Shown piece by piece: positions 35,801 to 43,516 of a DNA stretch of 49,755 nucleotides. Below the pieces are notes generated by a model that saw only the letters and a list, made by a program, of their open reading frames with translations, was not told the origin of the DNA and ran no database searches. The stretch covers positions 1-49,755 of the forward strand of contig JAFGOR010000266.1 in assembly GCA_016926375.1 (NCBI GenBank). The letters are read 5' to 3'. Both the position numbers and the translations under genes were made by a program. This DNA comes from Bacteroidales bacterium (GTDB taxonomy: Bacteria > Bacteroidota > Bacteroidia > Bacteroidales > UBA10428). How positions within the stretch are numbered: the first letter of the stretch is position 1; the number at the start of each line of letters is the position of its first letter.

Positions 35801-37911
35801 ATAGAAGTAATGGTAATGGCAACAGTAGCAGGGTCACTTTGCGCAGTGCCGTCAGAGGCCTTGTATGTGAAGGAATCGCTTGTGTTTTCTTCGCCATTGT
35901 TTACGTATGTGAACGAGCCGTTAGTGTTTAGCGTGAATGAGGAATGGAAGGATGGATTGGTTTCCAACATGGCTAAGAGTGGGTCACCGTCTCCGTCGGT
36001 ATCGTTGGTCAGTATCCCCGGTGCAGACACAGTGAGTGTGCCTCCTTCGGCAACGGTATAGCTGTCATCATTGGCAACAGGTGTTTCGGCGAGTGCAGTG
36101 ACCTCGAAAGTGGCGCTTTCGGAATCGGAAAGATCTTCCGTATCGGTGACTGTAAAAGTGATGATTTCCGAACCGTTCCAGTGTTTGCTAGGTGGCGTGA
36201 TAGTGGCAATATGTGAGTCTTCGTTGATGTTAACATCCAGCCTGTTTTGTCCTGTGGCTGTCCAGGCAAGCAGGTAATCCGCATCTTCAGCGTCATCAAC
36301 CAACTGGTTCAGGTCGATATCAGCGAAATCATCTCCTTCCTGAATAACCTGTCCGGTTAATCCGGTAATTACCGGGGCATCATTAACCGGATGCACCTCA
36401 ATGGTTACGTTGGCTACATTGCTTTCTGCAACCCCGTCATCGATAAGATAGGTAAAAGCGTCTGAGGTGGTTTCGCTTCCATCGTGCGTATAAGTGAATG
36501 CGCCGCTGGGTTCGAGGCTGAATGAGGTGCTATGTGCGGGACTGTTTTCCAACACAGCCAGCAGGCTGTTACCATCGCCACCGGTGTCATTGGAAAGTAC
36601 GCCCGGAGCTGAAACGGCAAGTGTTGTGCCTTCAGCAATGTCATACGCATCGTTAACAGCAACAGGCGCTTCATATATAGCATTGATTACAAAGGTGGCT
36701 GCTTCGGAGGCAGTGGATAATTCCGGGTCGGAAACGGTAAAGGTAATGGTTTCGGTACCATTCCAATCAGACGATGTCGCACTAATGCTGGCAATATGTG
36801 AAGCCTCGTCAATGCGTACATCCAGATTATCTTGGCCTGTGACACTCCATGCCAACAGGTCATTGCTGGTTTCGGCATCGGATACAAAGTTGTTAAGCGG
36901 TAAATCGGCAAAAGCCTCTCCTTCGTTGATGGTTTGTCCGGTTAATCCTGTAATTACCGGGGCATCATTAACCGGATTCACCTCAATGGTTACGTTGGCT
37001 ACATTGCTTTCAACAGCACCGTCATCAATAAGGTAGGTAAAACCGTCTGAGGTGGTTTCGCTTCCGTTGTGCGTATAAACAAACGATCCATCTCCGTTCA
37101 GGTTGAAGGTTGAGCCGTTAACGGGGCCTGTGACAGCTATGGCAGTCGTAGATTCGTCATCTGCATTGAAATCGTTTGAGAGCACTCCTGACGCGGGAGT
37201 GCTAAGCGTAGCGCCCTCGTCCACCACATAATGGTCGTCTATTGCAACGGGTTCAGGTTCTTTAACGGTAAAGACCGAGAGGTCACCGACTTCTGCTTGT
37301 CCGTCTGACACCGAAAAGGTAATGGCTTCATTGCCGATCCAGTTCTCCGGCACCTCCACGTATGCATAGTGCACCTCGTCTATATCAACTGACAATTCTT
37401 CATTGCCATCGTATTCCCAGGTAAGCTCACTTTTGCTATTGTCAACGTCAGTCACATAATCATCCAGCGGCACCGGGGCAAAGGTTTCTCCTTTTTCAAT
37501 GGTGAAATTGGGGATGTCAGCCAGTACCGGTAAATCGTTAACGGGGGTAACCATAAAGGTTGCTTCATCGGAATCCGAAAAGGTGCCATCGCTAACAGTA
37601 AAGGTGATTAATTCGGACCCGTACCAGTTTTCATCGGGCACGATTACAACGGCAGTGCTTTCGGTCAGATGCACTTTAATTTCAGTGAACTCATCGGATA
37701 CCTCCCAGTTAAGCATGTCATCGGGGGTATCTTCGTCAGAAACAAGATCATTCAGCATGATCTCTGCAAAGGCGGTACCTTCTTCAACAGTCTGATCAGG
37801 AATATCGGATATTTCAGGAGCAAATTGTCCGTTCATATATACGGGGAGGAGAAATAAACCAAATGCAGTCAGCAATACAGCTAGTTTATTTATTCTTGGG
37901 AAAGTTCTCAT
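29833..37911 (-). CDS. Giant T9SS-exported cadherin-like adhesin (2692 residues)
   Basis: The track start at 37941 is TTG; the ATG at 37911 gives a clean signal peptide (MRTFPRINKLAVLLTAFG). Domains in order: alternating cadherin-like modules of the PVAxDDxY-EGxTL and ITGLTGQ-EGxxF types (about 30-700), further cadherin/CSPG-like modules (about 700-1335) including repeats ending LRxVRYxNTS, YKWYRSD/FYWYRSN modules (about 1340-1550), Cys-paired Ig-like modules (about 1550-1920), a PKD-like module near 2070, a MAM-like region (2170-2360), an Omp28/thioredoxin-like region without CxxC (2360-2600), and a type A T9SS sorting domain (VYPNPASQSAF to KLIISR). Acidic stretches such as NDTDGDGDP would bind calcium. 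The likely role is surface adhesion. It follows the STAND/TIR operon on the same strand, with its own promoter elements. Confidence 0.88.
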   Translation of the reverse strand: MRTFPRINKLAVLLTAFGLFLLPVYMNGQFAPEISDIPDQTVEEGTAFAEIMLNDLVSDEDTPDDMLNWEVSDEFTEIKVHLTESTAVVIVPDENWYGSELITFTVSDGTFSDSDEATFMVTPVNDLPVLADIPNFTIEKGETFAPVPLDDYVTDVDNSKSELTWEYDGNEELSVDIDEVHYAYVEVPENWIGNEAITFSVSDGQAEVGDLSVFTVKEPEPVAIDDHYVVDEGATLSTPASGVLSNDFNADDESTTAIAVTGPVNGSTFNLNGDGSFVYTHNGSETTSDGFTYLIDDGAVESNVANVTIEVNPVNDAPVITGLTGQTINEGEAFADLPLNNFVSDAETSNDLLAWSVTGQDNLDVRIDEASHIASISATSSDWNGTETITFTVSDPELSTASEAATFVINAIYEAPVAVNDAYDIAEGTTLAVSAPGVLSNDTGGDGNSLLAVLENSPAHSTSFSLEPSGAFTYTHDGSETTSDAFTYLIDDGVAESNVANVTIEVHPVNDAPVITGLTGQVIQEGDDFADIDLNQLVDDAEDADYLLAWTATGQNRLDVNINEDSHIATITPPSKHWNGSEIITFTVTDTEDLSDSESATFEVTALAETPVANDDSYTVAEGGTLTVSAPGILTNDTDGDGDPLLAMLETNPSFHSSFTLNTNGSFTYVNNGEENTSDSFTYKASDGTAQSDPATVAITITSINDAPVLSEFSASEYTFNEDGPAIQILSGLVVNDPDNLTLQYATVGITGGLQSSADVLSVTLGSGITGSYNSSTGILTLNGPATPAAFQTVMQTITFGNSSQDPTTTDRTIETRVYDGTEFSNTLSKTVHVSAQNDPPVVADIPNQTVAEGSTFTTINLDSYVTDPDHTISELDLDSYGNSSLTVSISGSVATITIPNADWNGSETITFEATDPIGGYDSDPAIFTVTAVNDVPVLSNMESSNLEYAEGAGAVQITNTITTSDVDNPNLASARVWISAGYTDGQDVLSCSNTNGLTGAWNPGSGEYTLTGSGTLANYQNALRNIRYNNTSSNPSAVTRTISFRVNDGELNSELVSRNIIVTGENNPPTLAETSSSTINYTENATPVTLTSTITVTDSDNLTLNGATISITTGFLSGEDFLSFTEANGISGSYTPATGVLALTGSASLANYQAALRTVRYNNTSDNPTIANRSVTFTVTDGTNTSNSIVKTVSLTAVNDAPVLADDATAPVNYTENSPSVQLTNTITVADPDNTSLTGATISITSGFQTTEDVLSFTSANGITGVYNSTSGILTLSGTTTLANYRTALRSVRYVNTSEGPTTTSRVISFRVTDGETVNQLSNIITKTVTITAINDAPVATDVIITAANDRIGTLNTGSFTFTDPDGDDPGIHIYKWYRSDYPNGSPATVIAGATTATYRAVKADGGKYIGFEVTPVDENTLAGLPSRSDFRYINANPVASNATIYAPLTQPGAIIRGRFTYSDKENNLRGNSIFYWYRSNTSAPTPAAPGTLLTPGGTTDSTYRLVAADANKWIWYRVYPVAQSGSTPGDSVWSNIIGPIGSYSANITGSDTACHGAIMPITLTINAGQSPYTAILRRTNSSANKDTTISGIVASPRIINVKIPGTYTLLSLADAGSDLADVSASQPVVLVINPKARALLGGRYEICDDGVSKASLSMNFVAGVSPWSVKLRRGNSASYDTTFTNITDDPFPFNARVIGTTATRYRIIEIRDANNCPGDTTSGSAWVSYKPSPSATISGLDSICPGEPATLTIALSPTSTPNWSFTYLKDGATPTTIGNLSSYTYDLEVTSPGIYTLAAVTDQSCTGKVSGTGTIRSHEIPTATISGTQTICQHTSGNLSVALTGHAPWSYKFRLVGVDTTQRIGITSSPNTISVNKAGTYNLLEVYDKNCKGTVAGNAIITITAAPDVELTGLAPAYDKLDSRLIPLTGTPTGTPGNSQFSGPGLILNDGKYSFFPPLAPVGTNNIVYAYRANSSSCWGYDTSVVRILEANSIIEFEDDRTKYCTNDQPFTITGTNILGEPGEFSISGGVGLIDHGDNTATINPALLNPNNYTITYTYYDAGLPQPEQANFDVGVSPVADFKGATECFQLGQSVTLNNTSVSNFGFLSDTLFFWKILNKTGSGYLVNDTARDISYAFAEPGNYNVSLELYNSNGCYTSTTKTFALRPTLVPAEETQFEEFETGAPGWTKDSSSDSPNSWMLGDPSKGFTGPYSGANCWFTLTQGTRPPREQSWVLTPCYDFRGTEKPMLKMRVWRLFNSNRDGANVQFSADSGKTWTPLGDLNDGISWYNYTYIPGLIGDNKIGWCVHPVTNLGNDTEWKEVRHSLDILKDKPQVQFRIAYGSDGSAQNNNGIAFDNFWIGERKRTALIEHFTNSSDAACIEADSLLDAFTENNELSVINIQYHTSNPPGDPFYEDNPVIPSTREFYYGVSDVPYALLNGGVTSQHSFDYIESSKPFNKNVAIIESLRDANFDISINSGIKNGNTLIVEVDIVAVNAMPMTELSLRVAVIEREIHGISGNNGDTVFRNVVKAMLPGAAGISIPKSWSVSDHEKRYLEWPLQNIYDILQLRLVAFLQDGTTYEVYQAKLDTIDNAVGIFEPRPEKPLKKNFIVYPNPASQSAFVRFDNELTSGTLINLYNNTGSLVYSNQLEAGSNMAEIPVADLPDGIYMIRMTVKNQLLGISKLIISR
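34001..35000 (-). repeat. Tandem coding repeats, exact 399-base period
   Basis: Matching codons for the LRxVRYxNTS end of a cadherin/CSPG-like domain occur at about 34031, 34430 and 34829, exactly 399 bases (133 residues) apart. The unit is in frame inside the adhesin gene. The regular spacing without indels points to duplication or selection for constant domain length. Confidence 0.75.
35765..37100 (-). repeat. Tandem coding repeats, exact 585-base period
   Basis: Landmark GGGGCATC-like sites lie at 35791, 36376 and 36961, each 585 bases (195 residues) apart. Between 36350-36495 and 36935-37078 the DNA is nearly identical, including a shared run starting CACCTCAATGGTTACGTTGG and continuing to about 33 bases. 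The unit is a pair of cadherin-like domains in frame in the adhesin gene. Confidence 0.8.
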
Positions 37912-38026
37912 AACAAGTAGTTTAATTCGGTATGGCAACAAGGTTATTCAGGTTCGGTTGCGTGATTACTTTTATCTGATTCTCCAGGCAAGGAGGTTAA
38001 TAAAGGCCTGCTTGGCATGGTAACGA

Positions 38027-38042
38027 CAAAAATACAAAAATA
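38027..38042 (-). promoter_or_regulatory. Double -7 element upstream of the giant adhesin
   Basis: The minus strand has two directly adjacent TATTTTTG copies, each a perfect TAnnTTTG match, about 116 bases before the ATG at 37911. A TTG lies 15 bases upstream of the first copy and 23 bases upstream of the second. Two start sites or slippage between boxes are possible. Confidence 0.55.
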
Positions 38043-38141
38043 CAAGGTAAATCGAAGCAACTATTTGATGAAGTGCGCAAAAAAGGATTTTAATGCCTCA
38101 AATGAATGGGGCAATCGCATCGGGGTAAACACAACACTATT

Positions 38142-39338
38142 TCAGAAAGAAGCTTCAGGGCCTACTTTGATTAAGGCTACGGCGGTATTTCGATCTGAAT
38201 GGTGGTTGGTTCCGAGAATGATAAAGCCACCGTTTGAAACAGGCCTGAATGACATTGCGGTAAGTTCACTGGCTATACCGAAGTCCGAGTGGGATTTCTG
38301 ATTTCCTGAAGCGTCGGCAGCAATAAGACAAATAGCAGAATTTGAAGCTGTAGTTGCGGTAGTGCCTAAAACATAAATAGAATTACCTGCTTTAAAAACG
38401 CTGCACCCCACATTTTTCCCATTGTTGATGTAAGTTTTTCTCCAATCCACGCTGTGGGGGAAGGAGGTAAATGAAACTGCGTTAAGCGCTATGTCGGTTC
38501 CTGTGGCAGTTTTAACCGTAGATAGAACCAGGAAATGGTCGTCATCCAGAACCCGGATGCAGTTGCCTTCTTCATCGGTGTTTGATGACAGGTAATATTG
38601 ATCATTCACAGCACCCTGATCGGTGGTTTTCAGAACAAAAACATTAGGAATGCCCGGATAGGAAGGATTGTTTTTTGACGTACCGGTAATGACAAAGCCA
38701 TCGGATAAAATCTGAACGTACTGGCCTACGGCATCACGGGGTGCCAATTTCGAGAGAAGTTTCGGCTCCCAAGGCTCATTGCCGCTGTTATCGAGGGCTG
38801 CAAGCCAGATTCTCTTAATATTGTCGGATTCCTGTGCGTAGCCGGTAATGATGAATGAACCACCGTCGTCTATTTCGAAATGCCGGGCTTCAAGAATGCC
38901 TGTTGATGAAAAAACATGCGACCAGATTCTGTTTCCTTTCTGGTCGGTGCGGATTACGATGACATCCTGCTTGTCGGTAACCGGGTTCCGGGATGATCCC
39001 AAAATTGCAAAGCCGCCATCAGATGTGGTTTTCAGACAGAAGGCCCGGTCGTTATATATCTGATCGGCGACTACCCTGTAAAAGTACTTTGCAGAATCGA
39101 TGGAATTTCCATATTCATCAGTACGGATAAGGCAAATCCTTGTTGTTTCGTCATCCAGCTTTGAGGTGCCGACAAAAGCATACCCGGTTGACGTTTCGGT
39201 AACGTCGGCAGCTGAGAATTCCGAGTAATTTTTATAAAATTTGACAAATTGTTCCGCCTGAATGTCAGATATTTCCTTCTCATCACAGGCAAAAACAATC
39301 AGGAGCAGTATCGTGGGTATGAAAAATTTCCCTTTCAT
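38142..39338 (-). CDS. Lipoprotein with beta-propeller-like repeats
   Basis: 398 residues. Signal peptide with lipobox MKGKFFIPTILLLIVFACDEK marks an outer- or inner-membrane lipoprotein. The rest is built of about six repeats of the form DGGFAILGSS / IRTDQKGNRIW (seen as GGSFIITG, GGFIILGT, YAFVGTS), a pattern common in secreted Bacteroidetes beta-propellers. No catalytic motif is seen. It is the last gene of the five-gene operon, 2 bases after the barrel protein; its tail lies 230 bases from the giant adhesin start. A binding or sensing role at the envelope is inferred. Confidence 0.78.
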   Translation of the reverse strand: MKGKFFIPTILLLIVFACDEKEISDIQAEQFVKFYKNYSEFSAADVTETSTGYAFVGTSKLDDETTRICLIRTDEYGNSIDSAKYFYRVVADQIYNDRAFCLKTTSDGGFAILGSSRNPVTDKQDVIVIRTDQKGNRIWSHVFSSTGILEARHFEIDDGGSFIITGYAQESDNIKRIWLAALDNSGNEPWEPKLLSKLAPRDAVGQYVQILSDGFVITGTSKNNPSYPGIPNVFVLKTTDQGAVNDQYYLSSNTDEEGNCIRVLDDDHFLVLSTVKTATGTDIALNAVSFTSFPHSVDWRKTYINNGKNVGCSVFKAGNSIYVLGTTATTASNSAICLIAADASGNQKSHSDFGIASELTAMSFRPVSNGGFIILGTNHHSDRNTAVALIKVGPEASF

Positions 39339-39340
39339 GA

Positions 39341-40399
39341 TTAACGCTGTTTTTTGGGCTTGTAAAACGAAAAATAGTAACCGGCTGTGAGTGAATAGGT
39401 ATTCAGAGAGAAATCGTCATCACTATAATAGAATTTATCAACAAATTCTTTATTGTATGATGCTACAATGTTGTTGATTCCAAAACCAGCTCTTAACCCC
39501 ACGGCAATAACCCCCCTGGGCACCTTGTACCTGATTCCGGCGCCGGCTAATCCGCTGTATAGCATGCTGGTTCTATAAGCACTAACGTCTGTTGATTCTC
39601 CCGATAACGATTGCATATTTTCATGGAACTTCCGTGAGGATTGTCCGGTAGTTCCTGTAATTTTGGCTGCGGAGGCACCCAGGCTTACGTAACAGTTTAC
39701 CTTCTGAATATTGAATTCATAGGCAACATAAACCGGCATTTCAACCTTGAACAGTTTCTCGGTATAGGAAACCGAACTTAATCCATCGATCAGGGGCTGA
39801 CGGATTTCGTCGGTGAATTTATACTGATTGGAAGTGAAGTTGAATTCAATGTTAAAAACCATGTTTTTGCGGATGTAGCGCCCTATACCTAAACCAACCT
39901 GAAATCCGGGTTTCATGGTGTTCTTAAGTTCTGCCTGGCTCAGGTCGAAAGTAGAAACAGGCTCGATGATTCGGGGGTCAGTAAGGTTGAATCCTGCCGT
40001 AATTCCGAAAGAGAAGACGGAAGTAGTCCGATAGGATTCGAAAAGATAAACAAATTCGATGGGGTCATTGGGCGAAACCTCATACTCGGGATACTTTTTC
40101 AGAAATTCGAGCATGGTCTTCTCTGCTTCAAACTGGTTGTCATCAAAAAGATAAGAAAGGATAATCAGCTTATAGGCTTCAACTTTCTGCACCCTTGTGA
40201 AACCTTCTTCCATGCATGGGGCAAGCATTTTAGGAATCTCATCGATCATTCCCTGATCATACAGTTTCCGTGCTTCCTGTATTTTTGTTGCGCAATCTTC
40301 CTGAGCAAAACTTTCGCCAACATTAATAAATAATTGAAAGCAAAGCACCAGTATGGTCAGCAAAAAAACTCGGGATTTGGTCATGTTTTTGAATAACAT
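39341..40399 (-). CDS. PorT-like outer-membrane beta-barrel protein with N-terminal helical repeat region
   Basis: 352 residues. Signal peptide from the internal ATG at 40384 (MTKSRVFLLTILVLCFQLF, ending SFAQ) is more typical than from 40399; both are ATG. Residues about 35-120 form a TPR-like helical region (KIQEARKLYDQGMIDEIPK; LIILSYLFDDNQFEAEK). From about 130 the protein shows alternating amphipathic strands (FSFGITAGFN, GFQVGLGIGRYI, NMVFNIEFNFTSNQYKF) and ends in LTAGYYFSFYK, like a PorT-family eight-strand barrel. It lies 9 bases after the STAND gene and 2 bases before the lipoprotein. It is the likely outer-membrane partner of the operon. Confidence 0.82.
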   Translation of the reverse strand: MLFKNMTKSRVFLLTILVLCFQLFINVGESFAQEDCATKIQEARKLYDQGMIDEIPKMLAPCMEEGFTRVQKVEAYKLIILSYLFDDNQFEAEKTMLEFLKKYPEYEVSPNDPIEFVYLFESYRTTSVFSFGITAGFNLTDPRIIEPVSTFDLSQAELKNTMKPGFQVGLGIGRYIRKNMVFNIEFNFTSNQYKFTDEIRQPLIDGLSSVSYTEKLFKVEMPVYVAYEFNIQKVNCYVSLGASAAKITGTTGQSSRKFHENMQSLSGESTDVSAYRTSMLYSGLAGAGIRYKVPRGVIAVGLRAGFGINNIVASYNKEFVDKFYYSDDDFSLNTYSLTAGYYFSFYKPKKQR

Positions 40400-40408
40400 A
40401 TAGGTTTA

Positions 40409-43400
40409 CTATTTATTAGGGCAGGTTTTCTGGAGATTGACATCATAACCGACATACGTATCCCATTCACGTTGGGTGAGGTTTCGTGAAATATTGGTGC
40501 ACATTTGTTCAGCCATAAAAGCAGCATGCGTTGGCCAGTAATGGATGTTCCCATTCTGGGTGGACGAAATCAGGTATTTACCATCGGGACTAAAGGCTAT
40601 TGACAATACCCATGAATCATGCCTGTTTATTACAACCGGCCGGTTATTCATATTGTTTACATCCCATATTTTAACTGTTTTATCAGTGCTGCAGGTAGCC
40701 AGCTGGCGGTCATCGTTACTGAACTTAACATCCTGAATACGCACTGAATGAGCTGCAAAGCTGGTGGTCACACGGTTGGTGGTTGCATTCAGGATTCTCA
40801 GGAACCCATTTTTGTCGGCAAAAGCAATACGTCCGCCATTGGAACTGATGGAAACGGCATGGATGGAATTGCCGTCGGATTGGAACACTACGGTCTGTTC
40901 CTTGGTATCCAGGTTCCAGCGTATCAGCCGGCCGTCATCGGTTCCGCCAAAGAGAAATCTTCCTGATGGAGAAACGGCAAGGCACCTGACATAAGTGGTT
41001 GCCAGGGTAATGAATACACTATTGGTATTTTCGATAAGATTCCAAACCATGATGGTTTTGTCGGTACTTGCCGAATACAGGTATTTGCTGTCGGGGGTAT
41101 AGTCAAGTGCGCCAACCCAGCCTTTATGTCCTTCAAGCAGTTCGGGAACAGTATTGGCGGTATTCAGGTTAAAAAGCTGAATACCTGAGGTTTGGGTGCC
41201 ACATGCCAGCCAACGTCCGTTTGGACTGATAGAGAGGCTCCGGTTAAAGAATGAATTGCGGATAAGTGGTCTTCCTGTTTTGGTATTGCTGTTCAAATCG
41301 AAACGCAGGATCTTGCCGTCAAACCCGGAACTGTATAAAGTATTTGTACCGGGTACAAAAGCTAAAGACTGCACAGATCTTTCATGGCCTGACAGGCTGT
41401 TAAAAGCCGGGCCTTTAAAACCTGCCATGGCATCAAACAAGGCCATGTAAATATCAGGGTGATCGTTCTGGCCACCGTAATCCTTATTAAACTGAAAAGC
41501 CTGATAAGCCAGCAAACCTTTCAGGTTGTTGTCGTCAACCTGGGTGACTTTAACTGCCATGGTTTGTGCAATGGAGAGCATTTTTTTGGTAAGCTCCTGG
41601 GTTTTTTCCATTTCAGTGACACTCTGTTTTTCAATTGCCTTATCTGCAACTTTTTCTGCTTCTTCTTTTTGCTTCTGGTATGTTGCACTTCTTTTGGCTG
41701 CTTCTTCGGCTTGCTGGAATGCAATTATTTTTTCCTGTTCGGCAACCTTCGACTGGAAAAATGCAAGTTTGCCTGCACGTTCAGCCGAGTCCGCAATTAT
41801 TTCAGCAAGCATTTGCTCAACCTCAGCCATACTGGCTCTTCCTTCGGCCAAAATCCGGAGGCTGTCGGCTTCCTTTTTCCTGTAGATTGCTTCTTCCGAT
41901 GCGTCTTCAGCTTCCCTCGCTTTTTTAATTGCTTCACCCCGTTGCTGGAAACCCCAAACCGAGATAGTGAGAAAGGCTACAGCGGCAATAAGCATGCTGG
42001 AGGCAAACTTCCGGGTACGGTTCAGTTCCATACGCTGCAACCGCACTTTGTTTTGTTCTTCCTGCTGGTATTTCTTCTCGCTGGCATCAAGAAAAACCAT
42101 TACCTTTTCAAAGGCAGGGTTGTATTTTTTGGCCCAAGCCAGGGTAGGTTGTTGTGTTTTTTTCCAGTTCAGTGCCAGCTGCAAATCAGGTGGCCTCCAC
42201 AGCCCCGTTTTCCCGATCTGATATAATGAAGACGCTTCAGCCAGCCTCAGGTACATCTGTACGGATGAGAATTCCTCATCTACCCACGACCTGAGTTTGT
42301 CCCAGATGCGCATCAGGCTTTCATGGGAGATGTCGATTACCGTATCGCTGTCTATAAACACCTCTTCTCCCGGGGTGACGAAGGATCTGCCCTTTGCCCT
42401 GAACTTGTTCACAACATCGATAACCTTTTCATCGGGAACCTGGGCTATTTCCGCAATGTATTTAATGGTGGCAGGGTGGCGTGTTCCCTTGTTGTCAGCT
42501 CCCTTTTCAGTTAGGCAGCGAAACATGGCCTTACAAATCACCTTACCTTCATCTGTAAGCTCTTCAAATGCTTCATTGGCATGCATCGACAGGGCGTTGT
42601 CAATTCTTCCGGCAACTTCGTAATCGCGTATGCGCAAGGGAGCCGCAGGTTCATTATTCCGGGTCCAGAATTCCCAGGTTCGCATCATCACATGCTGCAG
42701 AACCGGGAGTTGGTCGCTTTTATCTTCAATGGCATTCAGCAAATGCTGCAACAACTGCGGATCAATCTCAGCTCCCCCAACAGCTAACGGGCCGTTAATG
42801 GCTTCGCGGAAATCATCACGTGTCATCTGGGGAATCAGAAAGTTACTTTTGTTGATCAGCTTGGTTAATTCCTGGAACTGCGAACACTCTCCGATAAAAT
42901 CGGAACGCATGGTAAGCACTACATAAATGGGCTGATCTTTTTGCTTGATGGCATTTACCAGCATTTTAATGTAGGCTTCGGTTTCATTAACAACAGTAAT
43001 GTCTTTCCGGCTTTCCTTATACCGAAACAATTCCTCAAACTGGTCGAGAATCAACAGAATGTTCTCATCCTTTGAAAGTTTGATTTGCCTTGCAGCATTA
43101 ACAAGACCAAATGAACTTCGCCTTAATATGGTGTAAAGAATCTGCTTGTCAGTTGAAATTTCTTCATCTGTTTTATCACTTTTTTCACTGGCTGCAATGG
43201 CCTGGGCAAGATTTTCAACCGGACTGTTTCCGGGTCTTGTGGTAATGATTCTCCATTTTGAACCGGCATTGGTAATGAAACCACCATATAAAGCCGGTAT
43301 CAATCCGCAATAAATCAGGGATGATTTACCACTTCCGGACGCACCGGTAACAGCTGCAAAACGGTTTTTGGCAAGGTATTCCAGCACAATCTCACACTGA

Positions 43401-43516
43401 CCTTCACGTCCAAAAAACAGATGGCTTTCTTCAACACTGAAAGGCCTGAGTCCGGGGAAAGGATTTGCCAGTGTCAGCGTGCTGGTTCTTATATTTCGTA
43501 TCGGATTCTCTGTCAT
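40409..43516 (-). CDS. nSTAND1 NTPase with membrane helix, coiled coil and seven WD40 repeats
   Basis: 1035 residues. Starts with the nSTAND1 signature NPFPGLRPFSVEESHLFFGRE, Walker A TGASGSGKSSLIY and Walker B ILLILDQFEELFRY; the NTPase and helical arms span about 1-480. A single hydrophobic helix (SMLIAAVAFLTISVWGF) near residue 510 follows basic RTRKF, suggesting the NTPase is cytoplasmic. A long Ala/Glu/Lys-rich coiled coil runs to about 660, then seven WD40 repeats (GHERSVQSLAF, GHKGWVGALDY, SDKTIM-type ends) form one full propeller. STAND proteins switch between off and on states by NTP and oligomerise. The gene overlaps the TIR gene by four bases (ATGA), so the two are translationally coupled. 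Confidence 0.92.
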   Translation of the reverse strand: MTENPIRNIRTSTLTLANPFPGLRPFSVEESHLFFGREGQCEIVLEYLAKNRFAAVTGASGSGKSSLIYCGLIPALYGGFITNAGSKWRIITTRPGNSPVENLAQAIAASEKSDKTDEEISTDKQILYTILRRSSFGLVNAARQIKLSKDENILLILDQFEELFRYKESRKDITVVNETEAYIKMLVNAIKQKDQPIYVVLTMRSDFIGECSQFQELTKLINKSNFLIPQMTRDDFREAINGPLAVGGAEIDPQLLQHLLNAIEDKSDQLPVLQHVMMRTWEFWTRNNEPAAPLRIRDYEVAGRIDNALSMHANEAFEELTDEGKVICKAMFRCLTEKGADNKGTRHPATIKYIAEIAQVPDEKVIDVVNKFRAKGRSFVTPGEEVFIDSDTVIDISHESLMRIWDKLRSWVDEEFSSVQMYLRLAEASSLYQIGKTGLWRPPDLQLALNWKKTQQPTLAWAKKYNPAFEKVMVFLDASEKKYQQEEQNKVRLQRMELNRTRKFASSMLIAAVAFLTISVWGFQQRGEAIKKAREAEDASEEAIYRKKEADSLRILAEGRASMAEVEQMLAEIIADSAERAGKLAFFQSKVAEQEKIIAFQQAEEAAKRSATYQKQKEEAEKVADKAIEKQSVTEMEKTQELTKKMLSIAQTMAVKVTQVDDNNLKGLLAYQAFQFNKDYGGQNDHPDIYMALFDAMAGFKGPAFNSLSGHERSVQSLAFVPGTNTLYSSGFDGKILRFDLNSNTKTGRPLIRNSFFNRSLSISPNGRWLACGTQTSGIQLFNLNTANTVPELLEGHKGWVGALDYTPDSKYLYSASTDKTIMVWNLIENTNSVFITLATTYVRCLAVSPSGRFLFGGTDDGRLIRWNLDTKEQTVVFQSDGNSIHAVSISSNGGRIAFADKNGFLRILNATTNRVTTSFAAHSVRIQDVKFSNDDRQLATCSTDKTVKIWDVNNMNNRPVVINRHDSWVLSIAFSPDGKYLISSTQNGNIHYWPTHAAFMAEQMCTNISRNLTQREWDTYVGYDVNLQKTCPNK

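Noticed and set aside
34001-37100. Possible CRISPR-like array from regular repeats
   Set aside because: The repeats are long, in frame and code for cadherin-like domains; there are no short identical repeats with unique spacers.
41459-42226. 255-codon plus-strand ORF rich in Phe, Leu and Cys
   Set aside because: It is exactly antisense to the coiled coil of the nSTAND1 protein; the composition reflects reversed Glu/Lys/Ala codons, and it has no start context or domain.
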